Origin: Haloplanus litoreus
GTDB taxonomy: Archaea > Halobacteriota > Halobacteria > Halobacteriales > Haloferacaceae
Assembly (NCBI RefSeq): GCF_042677945.1
Contig: NZ_JBHUDN010000003.1
Length of the DNA: 64,000 bases
Direction: 5' to 3' (one strand)
The first letter of the stretch is position 1, and every line of letters begins with the position of its first letter. The notes below the pieces were generated by a model. That model saw nothing but the letters and a program-made list of their open reading frames with translations. It had not been told where the DNA came from and did not search any database. Shown here piece after piece: positions 1 through 7,988 of the stretch. A program made the position numbers and the translations under genes.

Positions 1-174
1 CCGAGTAGTCGAGTGAGTACTGTCCGGATGCTCATCGCCGGGAATCGAGTTGCGAGTGAGTTAGTCTTGGCGACTACGCTGGTCTCAGGCGCTAGTCCGC
101 ACAAAGCTTACACCGGAAGATAGCTCGACAACCAGTTGGAAGGGAAATTGTCACACGCTCCCTTCCTTCCCCTG

Positions 175-322
175 ATGACCGACGATACTCGGAACACGGG
201 CGATGCCCGAAGTGTGATGAGGATATTTCTGTCGCACACGTCTTGGTTGAAGACGAGAAAGACGAGACCGACTGGTCTGGACGGCGTGTCCCACCTGCGA
301 CGCTGTCGTGAGTCCTGGGTGA
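175..322 (+). pseudogene. Frameshifted small CxxC zinc-ribbon protein (haloarchaeal DUF7837-like)
   Basis: Three reading frames must be joined to give one small protein. The start MTDDTRNTG is in one frame (ATG at 175), RCPKCDEDISVAHVLVEDEK in a second (from about 201), and CPTCDAVVSPG followed by TGA in a third (287-322). Together they match the layout of a roughly 50-residue haloarchaeal family with two CPxC knuckles around a V-x-E-x-E-K-D core. Two frameshifts separate the parts, so no intact product is expected. The family name is from memory; the paired CPKC and CPTC knuckles are visible. It lies just upstream of an IS1341-type element, consistent with decay in an insertion-prone spot. 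Confidence 0.5.
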
Positions 323-342
323 ATTCAACTGAAACGGTAGCG

Positions 343-384
343 CGGAGTCCCCTTCCTCAAGGTGCGACCGAAGGGAGCGAGTAG
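343..384 (+). repeat. Possible solo right end of another IS1341-type element
   Basis: The stretch has a CCTTC...GAAGG hairpin followed by GGGAGCGAGTAGGGAGGGG. This resembles the right end of the intact element downstream, where a hairpin is followed by GAGCGAAGTAGGGTAGGG. No transposase frame is attached. It could be a relic of a related TnpB element or chance G-rich sequence. Confidence 0.3.
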
Positions 385-422
385 GGAGGGGAGGAGCGCG
401 TTCGTATCAGTGACAATCACCT

Positions 423-432
423 GCTTATAAGC
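423..432 (+). promoter_or_regulatory. TATA-like box of tnpB in the left-end loop
   Basis: GCTTATAAGC is centred about 28 bp before the GTG start at 456, the spacing of a leaderless haloarchaeal transcript. It sits in the loop of the left-end hairpin, so the element appears to carry its own promoter. Confidence 0.45.
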
Positions 433-455
433 TGCCTCTGATACACATTGAAAGT

Positions 456-1712
456 GTGGCGGACGACTATGTGCGTCGGACGGCAATCACTCGCCTCTCG
501 GTAGATGACGAGCAACGCGAGTTGCTTGAGGAAACCATCTCTGCGTGGAAGCGTGGTTGCCAAATCGCTACGGATATGGCGTGGAACGTCTGCAACGCCA
601 AGAGCGACGTACAACCCCTCGCCTACGACGACGTGCGCGAGCAAACCGACCTCGGAAGCCAACACGCGATCCTCGCCACTCACCAAGCCGCCCAAGCTAT
701 CACCGGCTGTATCGAACGCAAGTCCAACGGCAAGAAGATTAGCAAGCCCACATTCACCGCACCAACGGTGAAATATGACACCCGGACGATGACGCTGTTC
801 GACGACGATACAGTGTCACTCTCTACAACGGAGAGTCGCGTCCGGTGTGACCTTGCTCTCCCTGACGCCGACGATGGCTACCAACGGCAGTATCTTGACT
901 CCGACGAGTGGAGTGTCACAGAAAGTACGCTCACCGCCCGCGACGGCGACTACTTTTTGCATATCGGCTTCCGCCGACACAAGAACGATACCGAACGGAA
1001 CACCGCCGAGGACGGAACGGTTCTCGGGGTTGACCTCGGTATCGAAAACCTCGCCGTCACCAGCACCGCCTACTTTTTCAGTGGGCGAGAGTTGACCCAC
1101 GACCTCCGTGAGTTCGAGAAGGTACGCGCCGGACTCCAACAGACCGGAACGCGAAGTGCCCATCGCACGCTCGAACAGTCGAGTGGCCGTGAACGTCGCT
1201 ACGTCCGTGACGTACTCCACCGAGCATCGAACGCCATCGTGAATGAAGCACTCCGATACAGGTGCGTCGTAATCGCGTTCGAGGATTTGACTTACATCCG
1301 TGACCGAACGAGTGCGTCGTGGGGTCACAAGTGGGCGTTCCGAACGCTGTACGAGCAGGTGGAATACAAGGCCGAAGCAGTCGGCATTGCGGTTAAACAA
1401 GTGGGTTCGGCGTACACGTCGAAACGGTGCGCCGAGTGCGGCTTTACAGCAGACGAGAATCGCCCGACTCGCAACGACTTCCAGTGTCAGAAGTGCGAGT
1501 CGGAAGCGAACGCGGACTACAACGCGGCGAAAAACATCGGGATGCGGTACGTCCGTCGAGGCCAACAGTCGTCTCGGCGGACGGGCAACAGTCAGCTTGC
1601 CCTGAAGTCTGGAACAGTGACGCCGAGTGGCGGATTTACCGCCCACCCAGACGGGTTCGAGGCCGAGTTCATGGACAAGCCTCACCCTCCACGAGCGAAC
1701 CCGTCAGGGTGA
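456..1712 (+). CDS. tnpB: RNA-guided endonuclease TnpB (IS1341/IS605 OrfB)
   Basis: This 418-residue protein has all RuvC-like catalytic residues: Asp193 in GVDLGIENLAV, Glu276 in VIAFEDLTY and Asp354 in ANADYNAAKNIGMRY. A four-cysteine zinc ribbon lies between the last two (CAEC at 325-328, CQKC at 344-347). The N-terminal OrfB helix-turn-helix region is present, so the length and motifs look complete and active. TnpB proteins of this family are guided by an RNA made from the 3-prime end of the element and cut DNA at the donor site. The GTG start is supported by the TATA-like box about 28 bp upstream. The last codons run into the right-end hairpin, which is normal for these elements. Confidence 0.9.
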   Translation: MADDYVRRTAITRLSVDDEQRELLEETISAWKRGCQIATDMAWNVCNAKSDVQPLAYDDVREQTDLGSQHAILATHQAAQAITGCIERKSNGKKISKPTFTAPTVKYDTRTMTLFDDDTVSLSTTESRVRCDLALPDADDGYQRQYLDSDEWSVTESTLTARDGDYFLHIGFRRHKNDTERNTAEDGTVLGVDLGIENLAVTSTAYFFSGRELTHDLREFEKVRAGLQQTGTRSAHRTLEQSSGRERRYVRDVLHRASNAIVNEALRYRCVVIAFEDLTYIRDRTSASWGHKWAFRTLYEQVEYKAEAVGIAVKQVGSAYTSKRCAECGFTADENRPTRNDFQCQKCESEANADYNAAKNIGMRYVRRGQQSSRRTGNSQLALKSGTVTPSGGFTAHPDGFEAEFMDKPHPPRANPSG

Positions 1713-1735
1713 GCGAAGTAGGGTAGGGTAGTTGA
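1560..1735 (+). ncRNA. Predicted omegaRNA (reRNA) scaffold of TnpB
   Basis: In characterised TnpB systems the guide RNA overlaps the end of tnpB and runs through the right end; the guide is the flanking DNA just outside the element. Here the perfect 8-bp stem CTCACCCT/AGGGTGAG (17-nt loop) overlaps the stop codon and is followed by the typical G-rich tail. The 5-prime boundary is a guess, and the guide would begin near 1730-1736. The hairpin is seen; the RNA is inferred from family knowledge. Confidence 0.4.
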
Positions 1736-1770
1736 CAGCAACGGGCACGACAGCAGAGTCAAGTGTTCTG

Positions 1771-1780
1771 CTCTATTACC
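1771..1780 (+). promoter_or_regulatory. TATA-like box of the TRAM gene
   Basis: CTCTATTACC is centred about 25 bp before the ATG at 1799, fitting a leaderless transcript. This argues against the in-frame GTG at 1763, which lies upstream of the box. Confidence 0.4.
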
Positions 1781-1798
1781 CTGCCAAGAGATCAACTG

Positions 1799-2221
1799 AT
1801 GGAAATTTCTGAAGAACTCGAATGTTTGTTTTCGGCTTCGATTGAGAAACAGGACGGGTCGTATGTCATTGACGTCCCCGAGCGCGAACTGCAACTCGGT
1901 GACCTACAGCAAGGGGAAACATATCGCGTCGCACTCGTGTCTTCCCCGACACAGAGCGAGCCAGAACAGAGCGACCAAGCTGAAACGGACTCACAGCAGG
2001 AACGCGACCCACCGGAACCACCAGTCGAAGACGGTGAGACTCGGGAAGTCGAGATTGAGGACATCGGCGAACAGGGCGATGGCATCACGCGAGTCGAACG
2101 TGGCTTCGTCGTGATCGTCCCCGATACGAAAGAGAGTGAGCGAGTCAAAATTGAGATTACCGATGTACGGCAAAACGTCGCTTTTGCCGAGGTTGTCGAC
2201 CGGTTGAGTTACTACGAGTGA
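1799..2221 (+). CDS. TRAM domain-containing protein
   Basis: This 140-residue acidic protein has a short N-terminal conserved part, a Glu/Pro/Gln-rich linker and a C-terminal TRAM domain. The domain starts at VEIEDIGEQGDGITRVE and continues through FVVIVPDTKESERVKIEITDV. TRAM is a small beta-barrel that binds RNA; stand-alone haloarchaeal TRAM proteins are thought to act as RNA chaperones, but the role of this one is not shown. The ATG at 1799 is preferred because a TATA-like box lies about 25 bp upstream. The IS1341 element ends about 60 bp upstream, just outside this promoter. Confidence 0.8.
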   Translation: MEISEELECLFSASIEKQDGSYVIDVPERELQLGDLQQGETYRVALVSSPTQSEPEQSDQAETDSQQERDPPEPPVEDGETREVEIEDIGEQGDGITRVERGFVVIVPDTKESERVKIEITDVRQNVAFAEVVDRLSYYE

Positions 2222-2465
2222 TCCCTCGGCTTTCGCCGTGGAAAGTAGGAGGTGAACAGACATCCACAGTTATTGTACGAATGAGTCGTCAGGTGATCTT
2301 TCCACACAGATATCCAGAGCATGACGTAAAGTTGCCGACACGCAATCGTCAGTAGAGTTGAACTGCACTCACAGCTCAGTAACCCTCATTCCGCTGGTAA
2401 CAACGTCGGGCGCGTTCCTCGAAGCCGCAAGCGACTCCTCGTCACGTGCTGAGTAATGTTGATAC

Positions 2466-3221
2466 TCAGATGTCGTCTAGGTGCCGCTGGACTTCGTCGT
2501 GGAGCCGCTGGGCTTCCTTGTCCGGGAGCGCGGCCTCGGTGTCGACCTCGATACCCGAGATCTGGACGATGTCTTCCAGCGCATCCGAGAGCGTCTGCTG
2601 TCCATCTGGAAGGACGCGATCACGCCGGTTCTCGACCTGCCGGTCGTGCTCATGCATCGCGAGTTGAATCATCATCGCTAGCTTCTGGAGGCGTTCTCCG
2701 GCAGTCTCGGGATACTCCTGATAGGTGTTCGAGCCCCACGGCCCGGTGTACTCCTCCAGCAGCGCAATCAGCAACGACAGCTGGGGGGTGAACACCGTCG
2801 GTCGGGACGTGGGATCGGCGAGGCTGGTCGCCCGGTCAGCCGCGACAGCGGCATCCGTGTCGGCAATCCCCCAGTATCGGTAGCAGTCGGCAGCCGAGAA
2901 CGGAGGCGTCTCGAAATCGTAGGTGATCGCCCGGGCCCGCCGGAGTGTTTCGTCGACGTCGACCATTCCCGTCTCGACGTCGCCGTAGATCGACGCCCAC
3001 CACTCGCTGATAGGCACCCGGTCGTTCGCCCGCTCGTGATCGGCGTCGGTCGCCTGTCCGTAGTGCCGGCGCGTATACCGCTGGCCCGTATCCGGAACGA
3101 CCGTTTCGCTGTCGGGGAAGTACAGGATCGGCTTCGCCCACAGCGTCTGGGTCCCCCGGAAGTCGTACTCTTCATTCCCTTGTCGGAGAGAAATTCGCGT
3201 AACGACTGACCGGCCAACCAC
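2466..3221 (-). CDS. Hypothetical protein of unknown function
   Basis: I do not recognise this 251-residue protein. It is soluble-looking, with no signal peptide or membrane segment. It is rich in aromatic residues in the first half (EYDFRGTQTLWAKPILYF, WWASIYGD, CYRYWGIAD), and the last third is charged and helical, including a run of MMIQLAMHEHDRQVENRRDR. Only a GTG start is available, and no clear TATA-like box stands at the expected distance, so the N-terminus may be wrong or truncated. The gene sits alone between lower-GC accessory genes and a CNNM-type gene, which suggests accessory status. The frame is long, open and acidic, which supports real coding. Confidence 0.6.
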   Translation of the reverse strand: MVGRSVVTRISLRQGNEEYDFRGTQTLWAKPILYFPDSETVVPDTGQRYTRRHYGQATDADHERANDRVPISEWWASIYGDVETGMVDVDETLRRARAITYDFETPPFSAADCYRYWGIADTDAAVAADRATSLADPTSRPTVFTPQLSLLIALLEEYTGPWGSNTYQEYPETAGERLQKLAMMIQLAMHEHDRQVENRRDRVLPDGQQTLSDALEDIVQISGIEVDTEAALPDKEAQRLHDEVQRHLDDI

Positions 3222-3463
3222 CTCTGGATAAGGTCAGTGATCAGAATTGTGTGAGTAGTGTCGATTGTCCAGAGAGAACGATATGCTAACGATGTTTGTC
3301 GGGTGCCTGTGCAAATTTTATCTTATCGATAGCTTGTGGAAGCCGTGCTGAATAGACAGCGCGTATCTGGTATCGCAGTAGTCCATAGATTCGCGTTCAT
3401 GCGAATATCATACCTCTGCCGGTCGAGGGTCTCTGGACCTCCGACCGGCTACCATACTCCCGA

Positions 3464-4795
3464 TCAGTCCACCCCTGAATCATCCGCTTCGCGTTCGTGG
3501 ACCCTGACCGTCGAAATTCGGGTCCCCTCAACGCTCGTCACCTCAAGGACGTACCCGGCGACCTCAACGCGGTCGCCACGTTCTGGCGCACGGTTGAGTT
3601 GCTCGAGTACCAGTCCACCGATCGTTTCGACCTCTTCACTTGTGAACTCTCCCTCGATCATGTCGTTGATTTTCGACAGCGGGACGCCGCCGTCGATGTC
3701 GTACCCCTCATCGCCACGGCTTCGAATCGAGGGTTCACGCTCGTCCACATCAAACTCATCTCGGAGGTCTCCAACGAGCGCCTCGACGACGTCTTCAACC
3801 GTTGCAATCCCCTCGAATGCCCCCCACTCGTCGATAACTGCGACCATTTGCTGTTGATCTTCTCTGAACTGTCTCAGGAGATCGCTCAGTGCCATCGTCT
3901 CGGGAGCGATGACGATCTCGCGGGCGATGTCGCCGACTACCTCGGCGTCCCCGCCCTCCACCTCGGCTCGTAACACGTCCTTGACGTCCACGAATCCGAT
4001 CACCTGGTCGCCGTCGTCGGCATCGAGAACTGGATAGCGCGTATGACCAGCCTCGAGGATGATCGACTGGAGGTCGGAGAGGGGGGCATCGGCCGGAACG
4101 CTCACCACGTCCGGTCGTGGAACCATGACCTCCCGCACCACGATGTCGTCGAGATCGAAGACCCGCTCGATCATCGTCACTTCCGCAACGTCGATGTCCC
4201 CTCCCTCGCCCGATCGTGTTAGTACTCGTAGGAGCTCTCGCTCACCGAGTGTCTCATCCGTTTCGGAAGCGGGCGGCACACCGAGCGACCGCGTGAACGC
4301 GTTGGCTGCCCCGTTGAAGACCACAATTCCCGGATAGAGGATGTAATAAAAGAACTTCATTGGCGGGGCGAGAAACAGCGAGAGTCGCTCGGTCTGGGCG
4401 ATTGCGATCGTCTTCGGCGCGAGTTCACCGAAGACGACGTGGAGGAATGTGATGAGACTGAAGCCGACTGCGAACGCGACGAGATGGATGAGACCCGCCG
4501 GGAGAATCGGTTCCAGTACGGGTTCGATGAGCGCCGCCACGGCTGGTTCGCCGACCCACCCCAACCCGAGCGAGGCGATGGTGATGCCGAGTTGCGTCGT
4601 GGCGAGGTAGTTATCGAGATTCGTCATCACTTCTTGGAGTGTTCCCGAACCCGGGCGCCCCTCCTCGACGAGCTGGTCAACCGATGTCCCCCGAATCCGA
4701 ACGAAGGCGAACTCTGCAGCGACAAAAAAGCCGTTGAGCACCACGAGAAACAGCGCTAAGACGAGTTGTCCCACTGAGAGTGCGACGTTTACCAT
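3464..4795 (-). CDS. CNNM/CorC-HlyC family membrane protein (DUF21-CBS-CBS)
   Basis: The N-terminal half is a DUF21/CNNM membrane domain beginning with a hydrophobic helix and NGFFVAAEFAFVRIR. It continues through FGELAPKTIAIAQTERLSL, the hallmark of this family. Next come two CBS domains (around VMVPRPDVVSVPADAPLSDL and VIDEWGAFEGIATVEDV), then a C-terminal CorC_HlyC domain ending near IRSRGDEGYDIDGGVPL and VEVAGYVLEVTSVEGTRIS. Members are linked to Mg2+ or Na+ efflux; the exact ion cannot be read here. The ATG at 4795 is favoured over one at 4849 because a TATA-like TTTTAGTAAA lies near 4864, placing the transcription start between the two. Confidence 0.85.
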   Translation of the reverse strand: MVNVALSVGQLVLALFLVVLNGFFVAAEFAFVRIRGTSVDQLVEEGRPGSGTLQEVMTNLDNYLATTQLGITIASLGLGWVGEPAVAALIEPVLEPILPAGLIHLVAFAVGFSLITFLHVVFGELAPKTIAIAQTERLSLFLAPPMKFFYYILYPGIVVFNGAANAFTRSLGVPPASETDETLGERELLRVLTRSGEGGDIDVAEVTMIERVFDLDDIVVREVMVPRPDVVSVPADAPLSDLQSIILEAGHTRYPVLDADDGDQVIGFVDVKDVLRAEVEGGDAEVVGDIAREIVIAPETMALSDLLRQFREDQQQMVAVIDEWGAFEGIATVEDVVEALVGDLRDEFDVDEREPSIRSRGDEGYDIDGGVPLSKINDMIEGEFTSEEVETIGGLVLEQLNRAPERGDRVEVAGYVLEVTSVEGTRISTVRVHEREADDSGVD

Positions 4796-5035
4796 CGGTA
4801 TCCCCAGAACGGACTGCCGTTCGATTGTAGTGTGTCCATAGCTATGCATCTCGTTCCGTTTACTAAAACCATCTACAGGGTTCGCGGGTGATCGACTCCT
4901 ATCAGTAGTGAGTTGATCCTGTGGATCCCTTGGCCATAGACTGTCCTCCTCGTTTGCGCGTAAGTTGCTCGGAATCAGCGTAACTCAGAGCGGGAGTGGA
5001 CCTTCCCCGCGGACGTCCCGAAATGAACCGGACCG

Positions 5036-5416
5036 CTACGGACTGGCACGGAACTCGCCGTGTTTCAGTCCGAAGAAGAACGCGACGATCGAGAAGACGA
5101 TCATTGAGGGCAGAACCATCATGAAGACCGTTGAGGGAGCCATCACGGCCGTGAGCGCGACCGTTGCGACGGCGACGATTACGGCGAGCGGAACCACAGA
5201 GCGCGTGAAATCAAATTCTATATCCGCAGTTGAGCCGGACGAATAAAGCGCTTGAGAAGGTACGTCAGTACTCAGTACTTTGAGTATTGTTGCTCTGAAA
5301 TCAGCATCGGTACTGCTGTATAGATCCGCTGTATCGGGCAAGCCTCGACTGACGGCTATCGGGTAGTTTGTCTGTTCCGTGCTGCATACAGGGCGCGAAT
5401 GCAGCACGTCGGACAC
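5036..5416 (-). CDS. Small two-helix membrane protein, start uncertain
   Basis: The convincing part is the last 60-odd residues: FDFTRSVVPLAVIVAVATVA, a loop, then VFMMVLPSMIVFSIVAFFFGLKHGEFRA. This resembles small haloarchaeal two-TM proteins (DUF7333-like, from memory) that begin with MEFDxxR. Here the expected ATG is ATA (5219-5221), so the true start is unclear. The open frame extends to a GTG at 5416, but that extension is compositionally unlike the rest and covers a palindrome and a TATA-like CTTTATTC. Translation may begin at GTG 5197, or the start may be lost. Function unknown. Confidence 0.5.
   Translation of the reverse strand: MSDVLHSRPVCSTEQTNYPIAVSRGLPDTADLYSSTDADFRATILKVLSTDVPSQALYSSGSTADIEFDFTRSVVPLAVIVAVATVALTAVMAPSTVFMMVLPSMIVFSIVAFFFGLKHGEFRASP
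5269..5286. promoter_or_regulatory. Operator-like inverted repeat TACTCA-N6-TGAGTA
   Basis: Two perfect 6-bp arms flank a 6-bp spacer (TACTCAGTACTTTGAGTA). It lies between the divergent small membrane protein and the lipoprotein gene, about 30 bp upstream of a TATA-like CTTTATTC on the minus strand. No cognate regulator is identifiable. Confidence 0.35.
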
Positions 5417-5509
5417 CGAGAACTGGGGTCGCCTGATTCGGTCAGTACAGAGGGTAGACGTCCGTATGTACAGGACTTATGCGTGTCTGATATCAAGCAG
5501 GGGTATCCG

Positions 5510-6037
5510 ATGAACCGTCGTCAGGTACTCAGACGCTTGGCAGTCGCTGGAAGTGTCTCTGTTTCCGGTTGTTCATCTGTTCTCGGCTCTGAAACGACCG
5601 TTCTTGGGAGAATCGAAGTTGTCAATTTTTCACTTGTGGCAAATCGGCTCCGCTTACTCGTGACCCGGGAGGATGACAATGAGAATCTTCTCGACCGGAT
5701 GATTACGTTGCCAGCTGTGAACGCCGAAAACGGCACACCGGGGGTAGTTATCGAGCCCACTTGGCCAGAAACACAGGGGGAGTATACTGTCCTCGCTGTC
5801 CATTACGGGGAGGATGGCGATAGGGAAACCGAGGATTGGGAGTACACGTTCACACAAGAGGACTACAATACGTACTATGACGAGCAAGAGGATCCAGGCT
5901 GTATCGGTGCTATCGTCAAAATAGGGAGTCTCACTGATATGGAGAACGGCACAATTGGGATCGGCCCGACTTACATGGAGAATCCCTGTGGGACGCAGGA
6001 TTCTCGACAAGGATCGGTACGTTCGCAGTTCTACTGA
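5510..6037 (+). CDS. Tat-exported lipoprotein, hypothetical
   Basis: This 175-residue protein begins with a twin-arginine lipoprotein signal: MNRRQVLRRLAVAGSVSVSG followed by a lipobox cysteine at residue 21. It should be exported folded and lipid-anchored outside the cell. The mature part is acidic with beta-type patterning (FSLVANRLRLLVTREDD, GEYTVLAVHYGEDGD) and two conserved-looking cysteines (DPGCIGAIV, ENPCGTQD). The start at ATG 5510 is chosen because it gives a clean Tat signal. Base composition is visibly more AT-rich than the core regions. Similar small Tat lipoproteins are common as lineage-specific genes in haloarchaea; the function is unknown. Confidence 0.7.
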   Translation: MNRRQVLRRLAVAGSVSVSGCSSVLGSETTVLGRIEVVNFSLVANRLRLLVTREDDNENLLDRMITLPAVNAENGTPGVVIEPTWPETQGEYTVLAVHYGEDGDRETEDWEYTFTQEDYNTYYDEQEDPGCIGAIVKIGSLTDMENGTIGIGPTYMENPCGTQDSRQGSVRSQFY

Positions 6038-6180
6038 CCGGCTGATTCATCCAAATCAGTGTGAAACCACCGATGGCCTACTGCTGAACGCACTCTCTGT
6101 AGACAGCAGACTCGTCCTGTCGGATACCGAGAAACCACGCTAAACCCGCTACTGGCTCGGCTGTCCCGAAAGGGTCCTGT

Positions 6181-6360
6181 TCAGAGTAGTTGCTTCCATG
6201 CGACGGCGAACGATCGAAGCCACTCGTTTGCAGTTTCTGCTTTAGCGTTACTGAAACAATTCGAAAAACTGGTAGTTCTACGTTGTACCCCGCGAAAGAC
6301 ACGTTCGACGCTGTTCCGATTTCCGTGACGTTCGTATCTGAACACGAGGCCCACCAGTAC
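6181..6360 (-). pseudogene. C-terminal remnant of an IS6-family transposase
   Basis: Reading the minus strand from about 6360 to the TGA at 6181-6183 gives FRYERHGNRNSVERVF, then RRTTSFSNCFSNAKAETANE and WLRSFAVAWKQLL. This matches the ending of haloarchaeal IS6-type transposases (typically HGNRNSVERVFKEVKRRTxxFSNCF...WNQLI). It includes the NSVERVF segment that carries the catalytic Glu of the DDE triad. The upstream catalytic domain and the N-terminus are absent, so only about 60 codons survive. It marks an old insertion or deletion between the lipoprotein gene and trkA. Confidence 0.7.
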
Positions 6361-6560
6361 CGGAATCCGTTCGGAGCCTGGTAGACGACACGAGGCGAAT
6401 AGCCAGCGCCGAGGACGACCCGACTACCCGTGGCGGGTCAGGTCGGCTCCCCGCCGCGATCCTCCCGTGAGACTGCGACAGGTGCCCGACAAACCGTAGG
6501 GAAATACACTTCACCGCTCCGGCAGAACCGACGGGACATGTGTTACCCGGAGGAACCCCT

Positions 6561-7892
6561 ATGTACGTCGTGATCGTCGGGGCGGGCGAAGTCGGAACTG
6601 CGATCGCCAAGAGCCTTGCCGACGTCCACGACGTTGCAGTCATCGATATCGACGGCAGTCGGGTGGAGAGACTGATGTACGAAACCGACATCCTCGGTAT
6701 CGAAGGTGATGGAACCGACCTCGAGACACTCGAGGAGGCCAACGTCGAAGAAGCCGACATCCTCATCGCCAGCACGGACGACGACGAGACGAACATCGTC
6801 ACCTGTAGCACCACGATGACCGTCACCGAGTCGTTCACCATCTCTCGGGTCAAGAGCGCAAAGTTCCTGCGGACGTGGCAGCGGTCCGAACGGGCGTTCG
6901 GGATCGACCACATGGTCGCGACGAACCTGCTGGCCGCGGAGACGATCGCACAAGTCGTCGGCTTACCCGCGGCACAGGACGTCGAGATGTTCGCCGACGG
7001 GCTCGTCCAGATGGCCGAATTCGACATCTCGGAGTCGAGTCCGGTCGCCAATCTGACCGTCGAAGAAGCCGACCGCTACGAGTCGCTGACGTTCGCCGCC
7101 GTGTTGCGTGAGGACACCGTCGTCATCCCTCGTGGAGAGACGGTCTTGAAGCCGGGGGACAGTGTGATCGTCATCGGCAGTCCCGATAGCGTCCACACGT
7201 TCGCACACGAACTCGAACCGGACACCGACGGGACACCCAACATCCTCATCGTCGGTGGCAGCGATATCGGCTACCACACCGCCCGCCTCCTCCAGGAACG
7301 CGGGCTGAAATCACGGCTCGTCGAACAGGACCACGAGAGGGCTCGCGAAATCGCCGAAGCGCTCAGTGACACCACAGTACTCGAGAGCGACGCGACGGAC
7401 CGGGGGTTTCTCGAACAGGAGCACATCGAAGACGTCGATATCATCGTCACAGCACTCGACAACGACGAAAAGAATCTACTCGCCGGCCTGCTCGCCAAGC
7501 GGCTCGGTGCCAAACGAGCCGTCGCCGTCGTCGACTCGGGTGGCTACGTCGACCTGTTCGAGGCGGTCGGCATCGACGTGGCGGTCAACCCACGCGAGGC
7601 GACCGCCGAGGAGATAACGCGATTTACCCGCGAGCAGCAGGCCGAAAACGTCGCGATCATCGAATCCGATCGTGCGGAGGTCCTCGAGATCGAAATCGAC
7701 GAAGAGAGCGTTCTCGTGGACAGGCCGATCCGCGAGTCGGTCGCGGACCTCCCGACTGGCGTGGTTATCGGAGCGATCACACGGGACGGGACGTTCGTTA
7801 TCCCACGGGGAGACACCGTCGTCGAGCGTGGGGACCACGTGGTCGTGTTCGTCGAAATCGACTCGCTGGAGGAGGCCAGCGGTAAACTGTAG
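6561..7892 (+). CDS. trkA: Trk K+ uptake regulatory subunit TrkA (tandem RCK)
   Basis: This 443-residue protein has two RCK_N/RCK_C modules. The first nucleotide-binding loop is VVIVGAGEVGTAIAKSLAD with the acidic VIDIDGSRVE strand end. The second starts at ILIVGGSDIGYHTARLLQER. Each is followed by a TrkA-C domain (VIPRGETVLKPGDSVIVIGS; VIPRGDTVVERGDHVVVF). TrkA sits on the inner face of the TrkH pore and gates it in response to nucleotides. GGAGG about 8 bp before the ATG is a good Shine-Dalgarno sequence, so the ATG at 6561 is preferred over an upstream in-frame start. The partner trkH follows by about 100 bp on the same strand. Confidence 0.92.
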   Translation: MYVVIVGAGEVGTAIAKSLADVHDVAVIDIDGSRVERLMYETDILGIEGDGTDLETLEEANVEEADILIASTDDDETNIVTCSTTMTVTESFTISRVKSAKFLRTWQRSERAFGIDHMVATNLLAAETIAQVVGLPAAQDVEMFADGLVQMAEFDISESSPVANLTVEEADRYESLTFAAVLREDTVVIPRGETVLKPGDSVIVIGSPDSVHTFAHELEPDTDGTPNILIVGGSDIGYHTARLLQERGLKSRLVEQDHERAREIAEALSDTTVLESDATDRGFLEQEHIEDVDIIVTALDNDEKNLLAGLLAKRLGAKRAVAVVDSGGYVDLFEAVGIDVAVNPREATAEEITRFTREQQAENVAIIESDRAEVLEIEIDEESVLVDRPIRESVADLPTGVVIGAITRDGTFVIPRGDTVVERGDHVVVFVEIDSLEEASGKL

Positions 7893-7988
7893 CCCCCTTC
7901 GCTCTCCGTGCTGTCGATGGCTACAGCGAGAACGGGAGATTTTTCCGGACTGGGAGGAAGAGCGTAGCGTAATGGACGGTACTCGGTG

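Larger units (their letters stand above)
404..1735 (+). mobile_element. IS1341-type (IS200/IS605 family, TnpB-only) element
   Basis: A single tnpB gene is flanked by secondary structure instead of terminal inverted repeats. On the left, GTATCAG (404-410) pairs with CTGATAC (438-444) around an AT-rich loop. On the right, CTCACCCT (1681-1688) pairs with AGGGTGAG (1706-1713) and is followed by a G-rich tail. There is no TnpA (Y1 transposase), so movement would need one in trans. The outer boundaries are estimates; the hairpins are seen directly. Confidence 0.65.

Noticed and set aside
404..444. GTATCAG...CTGATAC before tnpB as another motility operator
   Set aside because: The arms are 27 nt apart and form the left-end hairpin of the IS1341 element; spacing and context differ from the 14-bp motility sites.
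6078..6302. 74-codon minus-strand frame as a small gene
   Set aside because: It is out of frame with the IS6 transposase remnant that explains this sequence and has no supporting start signal.
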